Shown: piece after piece, positions 26,606 to 35,598 of the stretch
Numbering within the stretch: the stretch's first letter is position 1
Layout: the number at the start of each line of letters is the position of its first letter
Assembly (NCBI GenBank): GCA_020846935.1
Contig: JADLCY010000006.1
Coordinates: 124,001 to 188,000, forward strand
Direction of reading: 5' to 3'
DNA length: 64,000 bases
From: Gemmatimonadaceae bacterium
Lineage (GTDB): Bacteria; Gemmatimonadota; Gemmatimonadetes; Gemmatimonadales; Gemmatimonadaceae
Translations under genes and position numbers: made by a program
Notes under the pieces: model-generated
The model's input: only the letters and a program-made list of their open reading frames with translations
Database searches by the model: none
What the model was told of the DNA's origin: nothing

Positions 26606-27254
26606 CTGATGCCGCGTTCCGGATCCCTGGAACGTCGACGATGCGTGCGAGCGATGTTGGCGGGTGTTCCACGGCACGAACCATGGCGGCCACCATCTGC
26701 TCGAGTGTCACCAGGCCGAGCCTCCGTGCGGTGTCCCGTGTGGACGGCATCCGCTCCCAGAGCGCGTAGAGGGGCAGGAGCAGCCAGGGCCAGCGGTGGC
26801 CAGGGCCGAGCACGTACCACGGGCGGAGCGCGGTGTAGCGAAGGCCACTCGTCGCGAGCGTCGCCTCGCCGCGGCGACGCACGTCGACATACGCGCGCAT
26901 GATCGGAGCCGGCTGCGCCACGCTCAGATAGATGAAGTGGTGCACACCACGCGCGACGGCAACACGCACCGACTCGCGTGCCGACACGAGGTCCACCCGT
27001 TCGAACTCCGCGGCCCTGGACGGCCCCGGGTGCGGCGTGCCGACGAGCTGAATGAACGTGTCGCCGGCGTGGACGGCGTCGCCAAAGGTAGCCCCCGAGA
27101 GCGCATCGCCGACCACCGGGATCGCCCCGGCGGGGAGTCGAGACACTGCGGCCTCGCGGCAGAGCGCGCGCACGGTGTGCCCGCGGGCAAGCAGGGCCTC
27201 GATCGCGCGGCGACCGATGTACCCCGTGCCCCCGGTGACGAAGATCTGCCTCAC
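26583..27254 (-). CDS. NAD(P)-binding Rossmann-fold protein (atypical SDR, NmrA/UDP-epimerase-like)
   Basis: The protein has 223 residues from GTG 27254. The N-terminus is the dinucleotide-binding motif of atypical short-chain dehydrogenases (IFVTGGTGYIGRRAIEAL). It is followed by a GDALSGATFGDAV segment, FIYLSVAQPAP, and LRPWYVLGPGHRWPW, where an extended SDR would have its YxxxK. The catalytic Tyr-Lys pair is not evident, so it may be a binding or regulatory protein such as an NmrA-like or complex I assembly-type protein. It starts 5 bp after the diheme cytochrome gene on the same strand, so the two are an operon. Confidence 0.85.
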   Translation of the reverse strand: MRQIFVTGGTGYIGRRAIEALLARGHTVRALCREAAVSRLPAGAIPVVGDALSGATFGDAVHAGDTFIQLVGTPHPGPSRAAEFERVDLVSARESVRVAVARGVHHFIYLSVAQPAPIMRAYVDVRRRGEATLATSGLRYTALRPWYVLGPGHRWPWLLLPLYALWERMPSTRDTARRLGLVTLEQMVAAMVRAVEHPPTSLARIVDVPGIRNAASGAPWPDD

Positions 27255-27259
27255 GGTGC

Positions 27260-28153
27260 CTAACGGTTGCCGAACGGTTTCGGCGGCACGGTGCGGAGGA
27301 AGGCAAAGACGGCGCGGATGTCGTCGTCGGTCATCTGACGGGTCGCGGTGACCGGCATCAGCGTGTCGATCGGCGTGCCGTTCGGGCGTCGCCCCTCGCG
27401 GAGCGCGCGGAAGAAGTCCGACTCCGTGTAGTGCCCGATGCCCTCCGGCGTGAGGTTCGCCGCCGGCTTGAACTCGGGTGGCGCGCCGGGCAGGGGCCCA
27501 CCCGACAGCGTCGGCCCGTGACACCCGGTGCACCCGCCGATGTTGGCGAGGTAGCGGCCGTACTCCACCGTGACGCCGTTGGGTGGCCGCGAGCGCTGGA
27601 TGCCGTCGTGCTCGATGGCTTCCGCGTCGAAAAGGGGGAGAACCCCGGCGAGGTACAGGGCGCGGCCCAGCGGCCCGACGGACGATGGCTCCGAAGGTCG
27701 GTCGATCGGGGGCACGCTGCGGAGGTACGCGACGATGGCGGCGGCGTCTTCGTCGGCCAGCTGCACCCAGTCGAGCGACGGCATCCACTGGAGCTTGTGG
27801 CCGGTCGGGTTGAGGCCGTGCCGGATCGCCACGACGATCGCGGTGTCGGAGAGGACTTTCCCGAGCCCGCCCTGGCCACTCGTTAGGTTCGGCGCGTGGA
27901 AGGTGCCGAGCGGGCCGCCGTCGATGAACAGCTTGCCGCCCAGGTCGGCGCCGTGGCACTCGCCGCACTTGGTGATCGCCCGGACGAGGTACGCGCCGCG
28001 CGCGATCGTCGCCGAGTCGTGGGTGAAGACCGGGACGCTGTCCGACACGGACATGGTGCGGCTCATCTTCCAGGATGAGACCCCGTACACCAGAACGAGC
28101 AGAAGCGCGACGATGCCAACGAGACCAGCGAGGAGCCGCTTGACGATGCGCAT
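27260..28153 (-). CDS. Membrane-anchored diheme cytochrome c
   Basis: The protein has 297 residues with an uncleaved N-terminal helix (LLAGLVGIVALLLVLVYGVSSW) and two class I cytochrome domains. Heme motifs are CGECH (63-67) and CTGCH (208-212), each followed by the methionine-bearing helix region (QWMPSLDW; DTLMPVTATRQM). The layout resembles the cytochrome c subunits of membrane-bound dehydrogenases, but no dehydrogenase gene is adjacent. It would pass electrons in the periplasm. It is divergent from speA, with 142 bp between them. Confidence 0.92.
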   Translation of the reverse strand: MRIVKRLLAGLVGIVALLLVLVYGVSSWKMSRTMSVSDSVPVFTHDSATIARGAYLVRAITKCGECHGADLGGKLFIDGGPLGTFHAPNLTSGQGGLGKVLSDTAIVVAIRHGLNPTGHKLQWMPSLDWVQLADEDAAAIVAYLRSVPPIDRPSEPSSVGPLGRALYLAGVLPLFDAEAIEHDGIQRSRPPNGVTVEYGRYLANIGGCTGCHGPTLSGGPLPGAPPEFKPAANLTPEGIGHYTESDFFRALREGRRPNGTPIDTLMPVTATRQMTDDDIRAVFAFLRTVPPKPFGNR

Positions 28154-28295
28154 GGAGGGTGTGGAGGAGGGATCGGTGCACTACGGAGAACCCTGCGCGC
28201 TGGATTCCCGCGCGACGAGTGCGCCATCCGATGGGGCGACCTCCCGACCGCCGGACGGTACCGCGCCCCCCCGCCATGCCCTACTTTTTGGCGCC

Positions 28296-30269
28296 ATGAC
28301 CAGCACTCGCCCCGCCGCGCCGGCACCCAGCGGCGCCGATGAAACCCATGTCGCGCCCAGGTGGTCGGTCGACGATGCCAAGGCGCTCTACAACGTCGAT
28401 GGATGGGGCGGCGGCTTCTTCGACGTGAACGCGCAGGGCCGCGTCATCGTCCGTCCGGATCCCGAGATGCCGACGCGGACGGTGGACCTCTACGAACTGG
28501 CGGTCGACCTCGAGGCCCAGGGCATCCAGCTGCCCGTGCTCTTCCGCTTCTCCGACATCCTGCGCAAGCGGATCGAGACGCTGAGCGAGGGCTTTCAGGC
28601 GGCGATCAAGGAGTGGGACTACACCGGCGGCTACACCTCGGTCTACCCGATCAAGGTGAACCAGCAGCGCCACGTCGTCGAGGAAATCGTCGCGTTCGGG
28701 CGCAAGCACGGCGTCGGACTCGAAGCGGGGTCCAAGCCGGAACTCCAGGCCGTGCTCGGTCTGGCCGATTCGACCGAGCACATCATCGTGTGCAACGGCT
28801 ACAAGGACGAGGAGTTCATGCGCCTCGCCCTGATGGGGCAGAAGCTCGGCCACCAGGTGTTCATCGTGGTGGAGCAGCTGTCGGAGCTCGAAGTGCTGCT
28901 CGCCGCGGCCGACGACCTCGGGGTGGTCCCCAACGCCGGCGTGCGCATCAAGCTCGCCGCCGAGGGTGCGGGGCGGTGGGCCCAGAGCGGCGGCGAGAAG
29001 TCCAAGTTCGGCCTGAATACCGCCGAACTGATGAAGCTCATCGACCGGCTCCAGGACCTGGGCCGCATCGACATCCTCAAGCTCGTGCACTTCCACCTCG
29101 GCAGCCAGATCACCGACATCCGCTACATCAAGACGGGGCTGCAGGAGATTTCCCGCTTCTACCTCGAGCTGCACCGGATGGGCGTGAACATCACGCACGT
29201 GGATGTGGGCGGAGGGCTGGGCGTGGACTACGACGGCACCAACTCCACGAACCAGGCGAGCGTCAACTATACGTTGCAGGAGTACGCGAGCGACGTGGTC
29301 TACGCCCTGGCCGAGGCGTGTCGCGATAGCCGGATCCCGATGCCGCACCTCATCAGCGAGTCGGGGCGTGCCCTCACCGCGCATCACGCCCTGCTGCTTC
29401 TGCGCGTCATCGACGTCGAGTCGCAGGCCGACCACGTCGAGCCCACGTTGCAGCCCAGCGACCACGTCCTCCTCCACGAAATGGCCGAGGACTATCGTGC
29501 GCTATCCCGAAAGAAGCTGCCCAAGCGCAAGGTCATCGAGATCTACCACGACGCGTCGTTCGACAAGGATCGCGCGCAGCAGCTGTTCAACAGCGGCGTG
29601 CTGTCGCTTCGCGACCGTGCCACTGCCGAGACGATGTACATGGCGACGATGAATCGCATCGCGCACATCGTGGCCGAGAGCCGGACCGGGTACGAGGAGA
29701 TCGTGAAGGACGTCGAGGCCACGCTCTGCGACCGCTACTTCTGCAACTTCTCCCTGTTCCAGTCGCTGCCGGACAGTTGGGCGATCGACCAGCTGTTCCC
29801 GATCATGCCGATCCATCGGCTGAACGAGAAGCCCGACCGCCGCGGTACGCTGCAGGACATGTCCTGCGACTCCGACGGCAAGATCGATCGCTTCGTCGGC
29901 GGCAAGGACGGGAAGCCCAACCTCGAACTGCATCCGTTCCGCGACGGCGAGGACTACATCCTCGGCATCTTCCTCACGGGCGCGTACCAGGAGATCCTGG
30001 GCGACCTCCACAACCTGTTCGGCGACACCAACGCCGTGCACGTGCGCCTCACCGATGCCGGCTACGAGCTCACGCACCTCGTGCACGGTGACACGGTGAC
30101 GGAGGTGCTGAACTACGTGCAGTTCAGCGCCTCCGACCTGCTCGCGACCTTCCGGCGCAAGGTCGCCAATGCCCGCGAGCTCTCACGTCAGGAAGCCAAC
30201 ACCTATATCGCGGAGTACGTGGCCGGGCTCGAGGGATACACCTACCTCGAGGGCGAGGCGGCGCGGTAG
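28296..30269 (+). CDS. speA: Biosynthetic arginine decarboxylase
   Basis: The protein has 657 residues from ATG 28296, the full length of SpeA enzymes (about 630-660). It catalyses L-arginine to agmatine plus CO2, the first step of polyamine synthesis by the agmatine route. The group IV fold-III decarboxylase features are clear: the PLP lysine in YPIKVNQQRHV (Lys120), the HLGSQITDIRYIK segment, the GGGLGVDYDG loop, and the catalytic Cys524 in DMSCDSDGKIDRF. No agmatinase or agmatine deiminase gene is adjacent. It probably starts a monocistronic message and converges on the superoxide dismutase gene. Confidence 0.97.
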   Translation: MTSTRPAAPAPSGADETHVAPRWSVDDAKALYNVDGWGGGFFDVNAQGRVIVRPDPEMPTRTVDLYELAVDLEAQGIQLPVLFRFSDILRKRIETLSEGFQAAIKEWDYTGGYTSVYPIKVNQQRHVVEEIVAFGRKHGVGLEAGSKPELQAVLGLADSTEHIIVCNGYKDEEFMRLALMGQKLGHQVFIVVEQLSELEVLLAAADDLGVVPNAGVRIKLAAEGAGRWAQSGGEKSKFGLNTAELMKLIDRLQDLGRIDILKLVHFHLGSQITDIRYIKTGLQEISRFYLELHRMGVNITHVDVGGGLGVDYDGTNSTNQASVNYTLQEYASDVVYALAEACRDSRIPMPHLISESGRALTAHHALLLLRVIDVESQADHVEPTLQPSDHVLLHEMAEDYRALSRKKLPKRKVIEIYHDASFDKDRAQQLFNSGVLSLRDRATAETMYMATMNRIAHIVAESRTGYEEIVKDVEATLCDRYFCNFSLFQSLPDSWAIDQLFPIMPIHRLNEKPDRRGTLQDMSCDSDGKIDRFVGGKDGKPNLELHPFRDGEDYILGIFLTGAYQEILGDLHNLFGDTNAVHVRLTDAGYELTHLVHGDTVTEVLNYVQFSASDLLATFRRKVANARELSRQEANTYIAEYVAGLEGYTYLEGEAAR

Positions 30270-30276
30270 CGGGCCG

Positions 30277-30297
30277 GGTCATGTCGCGCGCATGACC
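30277..30297. terminator. Small symmetric hairpin between convergent speA and sodA
   Basis: GGTCATG and CATGACC flank a 7-base loop, midway between the two stop codons. It is a modest hairpin without a T-run; I take it as a possible bidirectional terminator. Confidence 0.4.
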
Positions 30298-30314
30298 GCG
30301 GCCCCGCCGGAATC

Positions 30315-30920
30315 CTAGAAACGGGCAGCGACCGCGTTCCAGTTCACGACGTTCCACCACGCGGCGATGTAATCGGGACGACGGTTCTGGTACTTCAGGT
30401 AATACGCGTGCTCCCACACGTCGATGCCGAGCAGGATCTGGCCCGCGGACTTGCCGTCCATGATCGGGTTGTCCTGGTTGGGCGTCGAGGTGATGCTCAA
30501 CGCACCGCCATCGTTCACCAGCCACGCCCAGCCCGAGCCGAACCGGCCGACGCCGGCGGCCGCGAACTTCTCCTTGAAAGCGCCGAACGAGCCGAACGCC
30601 TTGTTGATCGCGTCCGCGAGTCGGCCCGTGGGCTCGGCGCCTGCCGGGGCGCCCATGATGCCCCAGAAGAACGTGTGGTTCCAGTGGCCGCCGCCGTTGT
30701 TGCGCACCGCTCCGCGGATGTCGTCGGGAACGGACGCGAGGTCGGCCAGCAACCCGTCAAGGGTGCGCGCGTGCAGGGCCGAGTGCTTGTCCAGCGCGCC
30801 GTTGAGGTTGTTCACGTAGGCCTGGTGATGCTTTCCGTGATGGATCTGCATGGTCTGCGCGTCGATGTGGGGCTCGAGCGCTTCGAAGGCGTAGGGCAGG
30901 GCGGCAAGGGTGTGCGGCAT
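30315..30920 (-). CDS. sodA: Superoxide dismutase, Mn type
   Basis: The protein has 201 residues, full length. Metal ligands match the Fe/Mn family: His27 in QIHHGKHHQ, His82 in [10 protein letters not shown], Asp167 and His171 in [11 protein letters not shown]. The Gly-Gly-Gly-His-Trp stretch and the Gln in TPNQDNP favour the manganese (or cambialistic) form over the iron form. It converts superoxide to H2O2 and O2. No signal peptide, so it is cytoplasmic. It is divergent from the GH38 gene. Confidence 0.96.
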   Translation of the reverse strand: MPHTLAALPYAFEALEPHIDAQTMQIHHGKHHQAYVNNLNGALDKHSALHARTLDGLLADLASVPDDIRGAVRNNGGGHWNHTFFWGIMGAPAGAEPTGRLADAINKAFGSFGAFKEKFAAAGVGRFGSGWAWLVNDGGALSITSTPNQDNPIMDGKSAGQILLGIDVWEHAYYLKYQNRRPDYIAAWWNVVNWNAVAARF

Positions 30921-31070
30921 GTCGTGTTCCGTGGTGGGTCGAGGAATCGCGTCGACAACAAACGTGCAAACCGGATCACCCGCACGTTACACAGGGGACG
31001 CGGACGTGGGAACGCCCCACACGTCGCGCCCGGTTGCGTCCCTCCGGCGGACGGCCTAATCTCGGCGGCC

Positions 31071-33773
31071 ATGAGCCGGAACCTCGCCGCGCGCGATCGC
31101 GTCATCAGCTATACCGAGGGCACTCGGCTGCACGTGGTGAGCCATACGCACTGGGATCGCGAGTGGTATCGCACCGCGGAGTCCTTTCGCATCGGGCTCA
31201 TCGAACTCATCGATGACGTGCTGGCCCGCGATCGCCCGTTCCTGCTGGACGGCCAGGCCATCCTCGTCGACGACTATCTGTCCTGGAAGCCCGAGGCGAC
31301 CGACCCGTTGCACCGCCGGCTGGCGCGCGGGTCGCTCGAGGCCGGACCGTGGTATGTCCTGGCCGACAATCTGATTCCGTCGGGCGAGGCGCTGGTCCGC
31401 AACCTCCTTGCCGGCCGCCGCACGTTAGGCGCGGCGGGGGCAAAAGCACCACCGGTGCTCTACTGCCCGGATTCGTTCGGTCACCCCGCCGCCGGACCCA
31501 CGCTCGCGGCGGGCTTTGCTCTGCCGCTGGCCATCGTGTGGCGTGGCTACGGTGGGAGAGGCTGGCCCGCCGGTGACTCGGCTCGCTGGCGTTCGATGGC
31601 GGGCGAAGAGGTGCAGCTCTTTCACCTGTCGCCGTCGGGCTACGAGGAAGGATCGAACCTGCCCGTGGATCCGGGGGAGGCGGCACTCCGATGGCCGGCA
31701 CTCTGGCGCACCCTGCATGCGCGCGCCACGCTGCCGGCTTCGCTCCTGCTCAATGGGGCGGACCACCACGCCATGCAAAGGGACCTGTCCGCCGCCCTCG
31801 ATGCCGGCCGCGCGGAGATCGGGGATCTCATCGACGAATCCACCTTGTGGGGATTTGCCGAGGTGCGGCAGTTGCTCGGCGCGCGTGTGGCACTGCCGGT
31901 GGTGACCGGCGAGCTGCGTGGATCGCCGTCGTTCGCGTGGTCCCTGCAAGGAACCTTTGGTTCGCGCGCCCACCAGAAGCGGGCCAACGCCGGTCTCGAG
32001 CGCCTGCTGGTCCGCGAGGTGGAGCCGTGGACCGCGCTGGCCTGGTGGCGTACGGGCCTCGATCTGCAATGCGCCGAGCACGCGCTGTGGCGCCTGACGC
32101 TCACCTCCCACCCGCACGACACGCTTTGCGGGAGCGCGATCGACGAGGTGGCGCACGCCATGGACGATCGCATCGCCCGCGCGGCCGCGGGCGCCGTCAC
32201 CCTTCGCGACCGTGCGGTGGCTGCCTGCGCCGGTCGCGACGGAGACCGGGATCGCGCGGCGTTCAGCGGCAATGCACGCGCGGTGCTGATCACGAATCCC
32301 GTCCCGTGGTCTCGCTGTGGCGTGGTCGAGGTCGAAGTCGACATTCCCCTCGCCATCGTCGCCGTGGGGCCCGGGTCGGCCGACCAGACGCCGGAGCCGC
32401 GCGCGGTTCCGCCGTGGTCGATCGGGGCGCCGTCGCTCCCCATGCAGCGCCTTGGCGGCGTCCGTGGATTTGCGCGCCACGACGCACCGCACCACTACCC
32501 GCGCACCGCGATCGTGCAACGCGAGCGCGCCCTGGTGTGGGTCGATGACCTGCCGCCACTCGGCACGCGCGTCATCCCGATCGTCGATCGGCGCGGCCGC
32601 GCCCGTCCCCCGAGACCAGTGCGCGTCGAGGGGACCGCGCTGGACAACGGTCGGGTCCGCGTGTGGTGGGACACCCATCGCGGACTCTGTTGTGCGCGGG
32701 GCGACGAAACCTGGGAAGATCTTCTGGCCTTTGAGACCGTTGGCGATCGCGGCGATCTGTACACACACTCGGCGATTCCCAGCACGCTCCGCCGCGCCGT
32801 CCCCCGGTCCGGGAAGGTCACCCTGCGAGGTCCGTTGCGCGGCGAGCTCCGGCTGAACGTCGTCGTGCCGGTGGCCGCCAGGCAGCTCGACGATGCGACC
32901 GGCGTGGGCCGCTCGCGACCCGAGGGGAGCCATCGTGTGGTGGTGCGTGTTCAGCTGGATGCCGGCGCGCCGTGGTTCCGGATCCTCGTGAGTGGCGCCA
33001 ACGCGCACGAGGATCAGCGTCTGCGGGCCGTGGTCCGGACGGGCGCACGCTCCGCCGTACATCGTGCGGACGCCGCCTTCGGCGCGGTCGAGCGCTCGTC
33101 GTTGCGCACCATGTCGCTGGCGGGAGACGTCGAGCTGCTGCCGGGTACGTCGCCGCTGCAGCGCGCGGTGTCGGTCTTTGACGTATCACGAGGATTCACC
33201 GTGATCTCGGACGGACTCGCGGAATACGAAGCGTCCGGCGACGGCGAGATCGCGATCACCCTCGTCCGGGCGGTCGGTGAGCTGAGTCGGAACGACCTGC
33301 CCGAGCGCCCGGGTCATGCGGGCTGGCCCTCGCCGACGCCGCTCGGTCAGTGTGTGCGTGACTGGGAGGCGCAGCTGGCGATCCTGCCGCATGGCCTGGC
33401 CACGCCCGCCACGTTGGGCGCCATCGAACGGGCGTGCGACGACGTGCTCGTGCCCGCGCGTGGTCGCACGACCGTGCCCGGAGCGTCGGGTGACGCGGTC
33501 GGGCTGACGCTCCTCGGTGACGATCTGGCATTCGGGGCGTGCAAGCGGTCCGAAGACGGCGCCGATCTCGTCGTGCGCTGCACGAACGTTGGCGGCGGGT
33601 GGGCCGCGGGATCCTGGCGGCTCGCAGGTCTCGAATGCGCGTGGGTCGCGCGGCTCGACGAGACGCCGCTTGGCGCGTTGGAAGTCCGCGACGGCATTGT
33701 CGCGTTCCTGGTCGCGCCACACGCCACGTCGACGATCCGCCTGCGCGCCGGGCGCTCGGCACGCGACGCCTAG
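31071..33773 (+). CDS. GH38 alpha-mannosidase-like glycoside hydrolase
   Basis: The protein has 900 residues from ATG 31071, without a signal peptide, so probably cytoplasmic. The GH38 N-terminal catalytic domain shows HVVSHTHWDREW (zinc ligands including His25 and Asp29), LYCPDSFGHPA with the nucleophile Asp134, and SHPHDTLCGSAIDEV (His347/His349/Asp350). The all-beta C-terminal region follows. Relatives remove alpha-linked mannose or hydrolyse mannosylglycerate. It faces an oligopeptide-type ABC importer encoded on the other strand and lies near a heparinase-like lyase, pointing to intracellular breakdown of an imported glycan. Its stop codon overlaps that of the convergent permease gene. 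Confidence 0.93.
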   Translation: MSRNLAARDRVISYTEGTRLHVVSHTHWDREWYRTAESFRIGLIELIDDVLARDRPFLLDGQAILVDDYLSWKPEATDPLHRRLARGSLEAGPWYVLADNLIPSGEALVRNLLAGRRTLGAAGAKAPPVLYCPDSFGHPAAGPTLAAGFALPLAIVWRGYGGRGWPAGDSARWRSMAGEEVQLFHLSPSGYEEGSNLPVDPGEAALRWPALWRTLHARATLPASLLLNGADHHAMQRDLSAALDAGRAEIGDLIDESTLWGFAEVRQLLGARVALPVVTGELRGSPSFAWSLQGTFGSRAHQKRANAGLERLLVREVEPWTALAWWRTGLDLQCAEHALWRLTLTSHPHDTLCGSAIDEVAHAMDDRIARAAAGAVTLRDRAVAACAGRDGDRDRAAFSGNARAVLITNPVPWSRCGVVEVEVDIPLAIVAVGPGSADQTPEPRAVPPWSIGAPSLPMQRLGGVRGFARHDAPHHYPRTAIVQRERALVWVDDLPPLGTRVIPIVDRRGRARPPRPVRVEGTALDNGRVRVWWDTHRGLCCARGDETWEDLLAFETVGDRGDLYTHSAIPSTLRRAVPRSGKVTLRGPLRGELRLNVVVPVAARQLDDATGVGRSRPEGSHRVVVRVQLDAGAPWFRILVSGANAHEDQRLRAVVRTGARSAVHRADAAFGAVERSSLRTMSLAGDVELLPGTSPLQRAVSVFDVSRGFTVISDGLAEYEASGDGEIAITLVRAVGELSRNDLPERPGHAGWPSPTPLGQCVRDWEAQLAILPHGLATPATLGAIERACDDVLVPARGRTTVPGASGDAVGLTLLGDDLAFGACKRSEDGADLVVRCTNVGGGWAAGSWRLAGLECAWVARLDETPLGALEVRDGIVAFLVAPHATSTIRLRAGRSARDA

Positions 33774-34609
33774 GTACGATCGCCGAGTGAGCGAGGGACG
33801 CCGGCGCGGCTGCGCAGGCCGTCGCCGATCACGGTGCAGAGCAACACGGTCACGATGAGGGCGAGACCCGGTGCGAGGGCGACCCAGGGCGCCGTGACGA
33901 TGAGGTCGCGCCCGCCCGCGATCATGTTGCCCCAACTGGGGGTCGGCGGCTGCACGCCGAGCCCCAGGAAAGCGAGCCCGCTCTCCAGCAGGATCGCGTT
34001 CCCCACGCCAAGCGTCGCGGCGACCATCGCACCACTGGTCGCGTTGGGCACCACGTGCCGGAGCAGCGTGCGAAGGCCCGGCGCGCCGAGCGTGCGCGAC
34101 GCGTCGACGAAGCCCGCCGAGCAGAGCCCCTGGACGTCGGCGCGGACGAGTCGCGCGACCGACATCCAGCCGGTGACCGACAGCACGACGATCACGGTGC
34201 CAAGGCCCGGCGCCCACAGGGCGACGCACAACAACAGCAGCACCAGGCGCGGGATCGCGAGCAGCGCGTCCGCGAGACTCATGAGCAGTCGGTCGACGAC
34301 ACCGCCCAGCCAGCCGCTCACCGCGCCGATGGCCACGCCGAGCCCCGTGGCGATCAACGACCCCGCCACACCGACGACCAGCGAGATGCGCGCGGCGAGC
34401 AGCGTGCGCACGAACAGGTCGCGGCCAAACCGGTCGGTGCCGAGCACGTGAAAGATGCCGTCGCCGTCCCGGGAGAAGGGCGCCGCGAGTCGCGTGGCGA
34501 GCACATCTTCGATGGCGAGCGGATCCTTCACGGCCAGCAGCGGCACGAAGACCGCGGCGAGTGCCACCGCGCCTATCGCGAGCACCGCGTGGCGGCCGCC
34601 GCGCGTCAT
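33770..34609 (-). CDS. OppC/DppC-type ABC transporter permease
   Basis: The protein has 279 residues from ATG 34609, which overlaps the stop of the upstream permease by 4 bases. Hydrophobic segments in the usual pattern are present, plus HVLGTDRFGRDLFVRTLLAAR, typical of the start of DppC/OppC permeases. The ATPase-contact EAA-like loop is VDASRTLGAPGLRTLLRHVVPNA, and LAFLGLGVQPPTPSWGNMI is the family's C-terminal signature. It forms the membrane channel with the OppB-type partner. Despite the family name, members in glycan clusters can carry sugars. Confidence 0.93.
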   Translation of the reverse strand: MTRGGRHAVLAIGAVALAAVFVPLLAVKDPLAIEDVLATRLAAPFSRDGDGIFHVLGTDRFGRDLFVRTLLAARISLVVGVAGSLIATGLGVAIGAVSGWLGGVVDRLLMSLADALLAIPRLVLLLLCVALWAPGLGTVIVVLSVTGWMSVARLVRADVQGLCSAGFVDASRTLGAPGLRTLLRHVVPNATSGAMVAATLGVGNAILLESGLAFLGLGVQPPTPSWGNMIAGGRDLIVTAPWVALAPGLALIVTVLLCTVIGDGLRSRAGVPRSLGDRT

Positions 34610-35589
34610 GCGTCGCGCCGGCGCGGGTCGGCCCACGCCACGGCCACGTCGGCCAGCCAGTTGGACGCAATTACCAGCGCGGCATACACGAGGGCCGCCC
34701 CCATGACCACCGGGTAGTCCCGGGCCGCGATGGATGCGAGCATCGTACGCCCCATGCCGGGCCACGCGAAGACGCTCTCCACGAACACCGAACCGGCCAC
34801 CGTGCCAGGGAGCGACAGGGCCAGCAGCGTGATGAGCGGCGGTCGTGCATTCGCGAGCACGTGTCGTCGCATGACCGCGCTCGCCCCGAGTCCCTTGGCG
34901 CGCGCCGTGCGCACCCAGTCGCTGGCCAGGAGGTCCAGCGCGGCCGCGCGTGCATAACGCGCAAGTCCCGCGGCGCCGATCGCGGTGAGCACGGTCACCG
35001 GCAACACGGCGTGCCGCGCGATGTCGCTCGCCCGCGCCCATCCGCGCCATTCGCTCCCCGGCGTCTCCAGGCCCATGGCCGGCAGTCGCAGCCAGGCCGG
35101 CCACCCGAAGTGCGTCGCGCCGGACGTGAAGAGGGCAACCAGCGCCAGCGCCATCCAGAAGCTGGGCGCCGCAAAGATCGCGATGCTGATCGTCGTCGCG
35201 ATACGGTCCGCGGTGGTGTCGGCGCGTCGCGCCTGCCACAGGCCGACGCTCACGCCGAGAAGGAACGTCAACGCAAGGGACGTGACACCCAGCGCGAGGG
35301 TGATCGGCAGTGCGCGCCGGATGACATCGCGCACCGGCTCCTGCGTCGCGAACGAGAGGCCCAGGTCGCCAGAGAGCACCTGCGTCGTCCATCGTGCATA
35401 TTGGCCGGCGAGGCCGGCGTCGAGCCCGTAGGCCGCGCGCAGTCGCGCGATGTCCTCGGCGCGCGCGGTCGGTGGGACGAGCAGGTCCGTGGGATCACCA
35501 GGGGCCAGTCGCGTGAGGAGAAACGTGAGCGAAACGACGAGCCAGAAGAGCACGAGCGACTCGGCGCCGCGGCGCAGGATGCGTTGCAC
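34606..35589 (-). CDS. OppB/DppB-type ABC transporter permease
   Basis: The protein has 327 residues, with the first membrane helix at the N-terminus (LVLFWLVVSLTFLLTRLAPGDP, a DppB hallmark). The EAA-like loop is SDWVRTARAKGLGASAVMRRHVLANA, followed by VFAWPGMGRTMLASIAARDYPVVMG. It pairs with the DppC-type gene downstream (ATGA overlap). The divergent binding-protein gene starts only 9 bp away, so the two sides share a control region that must lie within coding sequence or further off. No OppD/OppF ATPase genes are nearby. Confidence 0.94.
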   Translation of the reverse strand: MQRILRRGAESLVLFWLVVSLTFLLTRLAPGDPTDLLVPPTARAEDIARLRAAYGLDAGLAGQYARWTTQVLSGDLGLSFATQEPVRDVIRRALPITLALGVTSLALTFLLGVSVGLWQARRADTTADRIATTISIAIFAAPSFWMALALVALFTSGATHFGWPAWLRLPAMGLETPGSEWRGWARASDIARHAVLPVTVLTAIGAAGLARYARAAALDLLASDWVRTARAKGLGASAVMRRHVLANARPPLITLLALSLPGTVAGSVFVESVFAWPGMGRTMLASIAARDYPVVMGAALVYAALVIASNWLADVAVAWADPRRRDA

Positions 35590-35598
35590 GCGCGCATA

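Noticed and set aside
26583-28277. 564-codon leftward frame joining the Rossmann protein to sequence over the cytochrome
   Set aside because: The upstream half is out of frame with the real diheme cytochrome, which carries CGECH and CTGCH; the Rossmann protein starts at 27254.
27570-28295. N-terminal extension of the long frame leading into speA
   Set aside because: It overlaps the diheme cytochrome gene on the other strand; the true start at 28296 gives standard SpeA length.
34561-35598. N-terminal extension of the frame leading into the family 5 binding protein
   Set aside because: It lies over the OppB-type permease on the other strand; the lipoprotein signal starts at 35599.
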